DNA from: Sphingobacterium sp. SRCM116780 | GTDB taxonomy: Bacteria; Bacteroidota; Bacteroidia; Sphingobacteriales; Sphingobacteriaceae | Assembly (NCBI RefSeq): GCF_021442025.1 | Contig: NZ_CP090446.1 | Location: 1,798,001 to 1,862,000 of the forward strand | Direction: 5' to 3' | DNA length: 64,000 nucleotides | Shown here: positions 63,160 through 64,000 of the stretch, in pieces | Layout: every line of letters begins with the position of its first letter | Position numbering within the stretch: position 1 is the first letter of the stretch | Translations under genes and position numbers: made by a program | Notes under the pieces: generated by a model | Database searches by the model: none | Seen by the model: only the letters and a program-made list of their open reading frames with translations | What the model was told of the DNA's origin: nothing

Positions 63160-63503
63160 AAATAAATATAAGTAACATTGAATTGCAGGAAATAGAGCAA
63201 AATCATCAAATCCTCTTGACAAAGATGTCGCTAGATGATATGAAGCAAATTCAAGATACTGTTTTTGATAGTTTAACAGATAAAGATGGGGCTCCTCAAG
63301 TTGGAGATCTCTTTGTCTCTATATTTGATATGGACAATTTGAAAACCAAAGGAAGATTTAGACTTACCTTTAATATAAACAGACAGTTTTGTTGTAGCGA
63401 CATTAATTCCTGTAAATCAGACTATATTGACTTAAACTTCACCTATGTAAATGATCAATTTGAAGCTGTAGGTAGTTTTATGAACTGGGATATGGATAAT
63501 TAA
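63141..63503 (+). CDS. Hypothetical protein
   Basis: 120 residues, no family recognised. The N-terminal half is helical and acidic (LQEIEQNHQILLTKMSLDDMKQIQDTVFDSL), the middle and end look beta-rich (GDLFVSIFDMDNLKTKGRFRLTFNIN; DYIDLNFTYVNDQFEAVGSF). Two Cys in a CCSD-x4-C arrangement (about residues 89-96) are the only special residues. It overlaps the preceding gene by 19 nt, so translational coupling is likely. No convincing terminator follows. Confidence 0.6.
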   Translation: MSTIRLKINISNIELQEIEQNHQILLTKMSLDDMKQIQDTVFDSLTDKDGAPQVGDLFVSIFDMDNLKTKGRFRLTFNINRQFCCSDINSCKSDYIDLNFTYVNDQFEAVGSFMNWDMDN

Positions 63504-63545
63504 TAGAAACTCAATTCGATAATAAAAATCAAAAAAATAGTCCAG

Positions 63546-64000
63546 TTATTTCAACGAAATAGAATTCTCTTTTAACATTGTTTTAAACTTTGAATTCCGG
63601 ATATAACGATTAAACTCATGACTTTTCATCCCTGAAAAATCAGTTTTTTCAAAAAAGTCATAATGCTTTATTAATTCATTGTATACATTGTCTCTATAAC
63701 CCAGATCCGTTGGATTTAATTTATCAGAAAGAAATCCAACAAATTTCTTCAGTGTATTATCCGTGTTATTGATGGTGATATGTATCTTTTTTACTTGAGG
63801 GCTAAAAGAACGAAAAGAATCATCGCCATTATGCAGGTCTTTTGATTTAAAATCAACTAAACCTACAGCTGGAGCAAGCATAATACAGGTGATTCTATTC
63901 CCATTTTCCAATAGTGTTTTGGAACCATCCACATCTACATTATGAATTTCTTTTGTTTCCTGTGCAAATTTTTCATTGAAAGGGGGTGTACTTAATGCAC
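63546..64000 (-). CDS. Hypothetical protein, 5' end outside the window (partial)
   Basis: The frame stays open to the window edge, so the start lies beyond 64000. An internal GTG at 63932 is not a likely start, because the reading frame upstream codes plausible protein (ALSTPPFNEKFAQETKEIH). The visible 151 residues include CIMLAPAVGLVDFKSKD, KKIHITINNTDNTLKKFVGFLSDKL and YNELIKHYDFFEKTDFSGMKSHEFN. No signal, membrane segment or known motif in this part. Family unknown. Confidence 0.6.
   Translation of the reverse strand, partial: ALSTPPFNEKFAQETKEIHNVDVDGSKTLLENGNRITCIMLAPAVGLVDFKSKDLHNGDDSFRSFSPQVKKIHITINNTDNTLKKFVGFLSDKLNPTDLGYRDNVYNELIKHYDFFEKTDFSGMKSHEFNRYIRNSKFKTMLKENSISLK

Overview
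The window looks like a chromosomal segment of an AT-rich member of the Bacteroidota, most likely family Sphingobacteriaceae (Sphingobacterium/Pedobacter type). Reasons: Bacteroidota-restricted families (DUF3098 beside FtsX and UppP, DUF6443-type RHS proteins, DUF3943, DUF4846, fused SpmA/SpmB), TonB-dependent receptors, a lack of obvious Shine-Dalgarno sequences, and several TAnnTTTG -7 boxes upstream of genes. The genus is an inference; there is no rRNA or tRNA gene here to test it.

Most of the window is ordinary core genome. 1-16.3 kb: trpS and a deoxynucleoside kinase, kdsB, a glycosyltransferase/FKBP/aldo-keto reductase operon, a secreted zinc phospholipase C-like protein next to a TonB receptor, an S4-protein/aroB/ThuA operon, proline dehydrogenase with a HAD phosphatase, an ECF sigma factor followed by a protein that seems to join an anti-sigma-like end to an outer-membrane barrel, and lysS. 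29-45.6 kb: patatin, SpmAB-like protein, methylglyoxal synthase, OsmC, coaA, MscS, a copper-type P-ATPase, gyrA with two secreted TPR proteins, a fatty-acid desaturase and a large TonB receptor. 46-64 kb: pepD, an acetyltransferase, a DUF3943/DUF4846 pair, a radical-SAM/DUF4130 repair-type pair, leuS with an unusual insertion, ftsX-DUF3098-uppP-truB-ribF, an M13 peptidase and three unrecognised genes at the edge, the last one cut by the window end.

The accessory region is 16.4-28.4 kb, all on the minus strand. In transcription order it holds a large secreted YD/RHS-type protein, an RHS effector with a distinct 219-residue C-terminal tip, a lipoprotein gene overlapping it by 4 nt (candidate immunity gene), a decayed second RHS core with an orphan glycine-rich tip, a candidate immunity gene broken by a stop codon, a third RHS core scrap, a small hairpin-ended insertion, the last 47 codons of a near-identical tip, an intact copy of the candidate immunity gene, and a final lipoprotein. 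This is the organisation expected of a polymorphic-toxin locus whose tips were replaced by recombination in the RHS core, leaving displaced tip/immunity cassettes downstream. It is the most interesting part of the window. Assigning toxin and immunity roles is inference from gene order and decay pattern; no tip was identified with a known toxin fold with confidence.

Intergenic structure is clear: long perfect hairpins (for example 42824-42865 and 60366-60408) act as probable terminators, several shared by convergent genes. A nested inverted repeat with 11-bp tandem units lies at 16721-16790.
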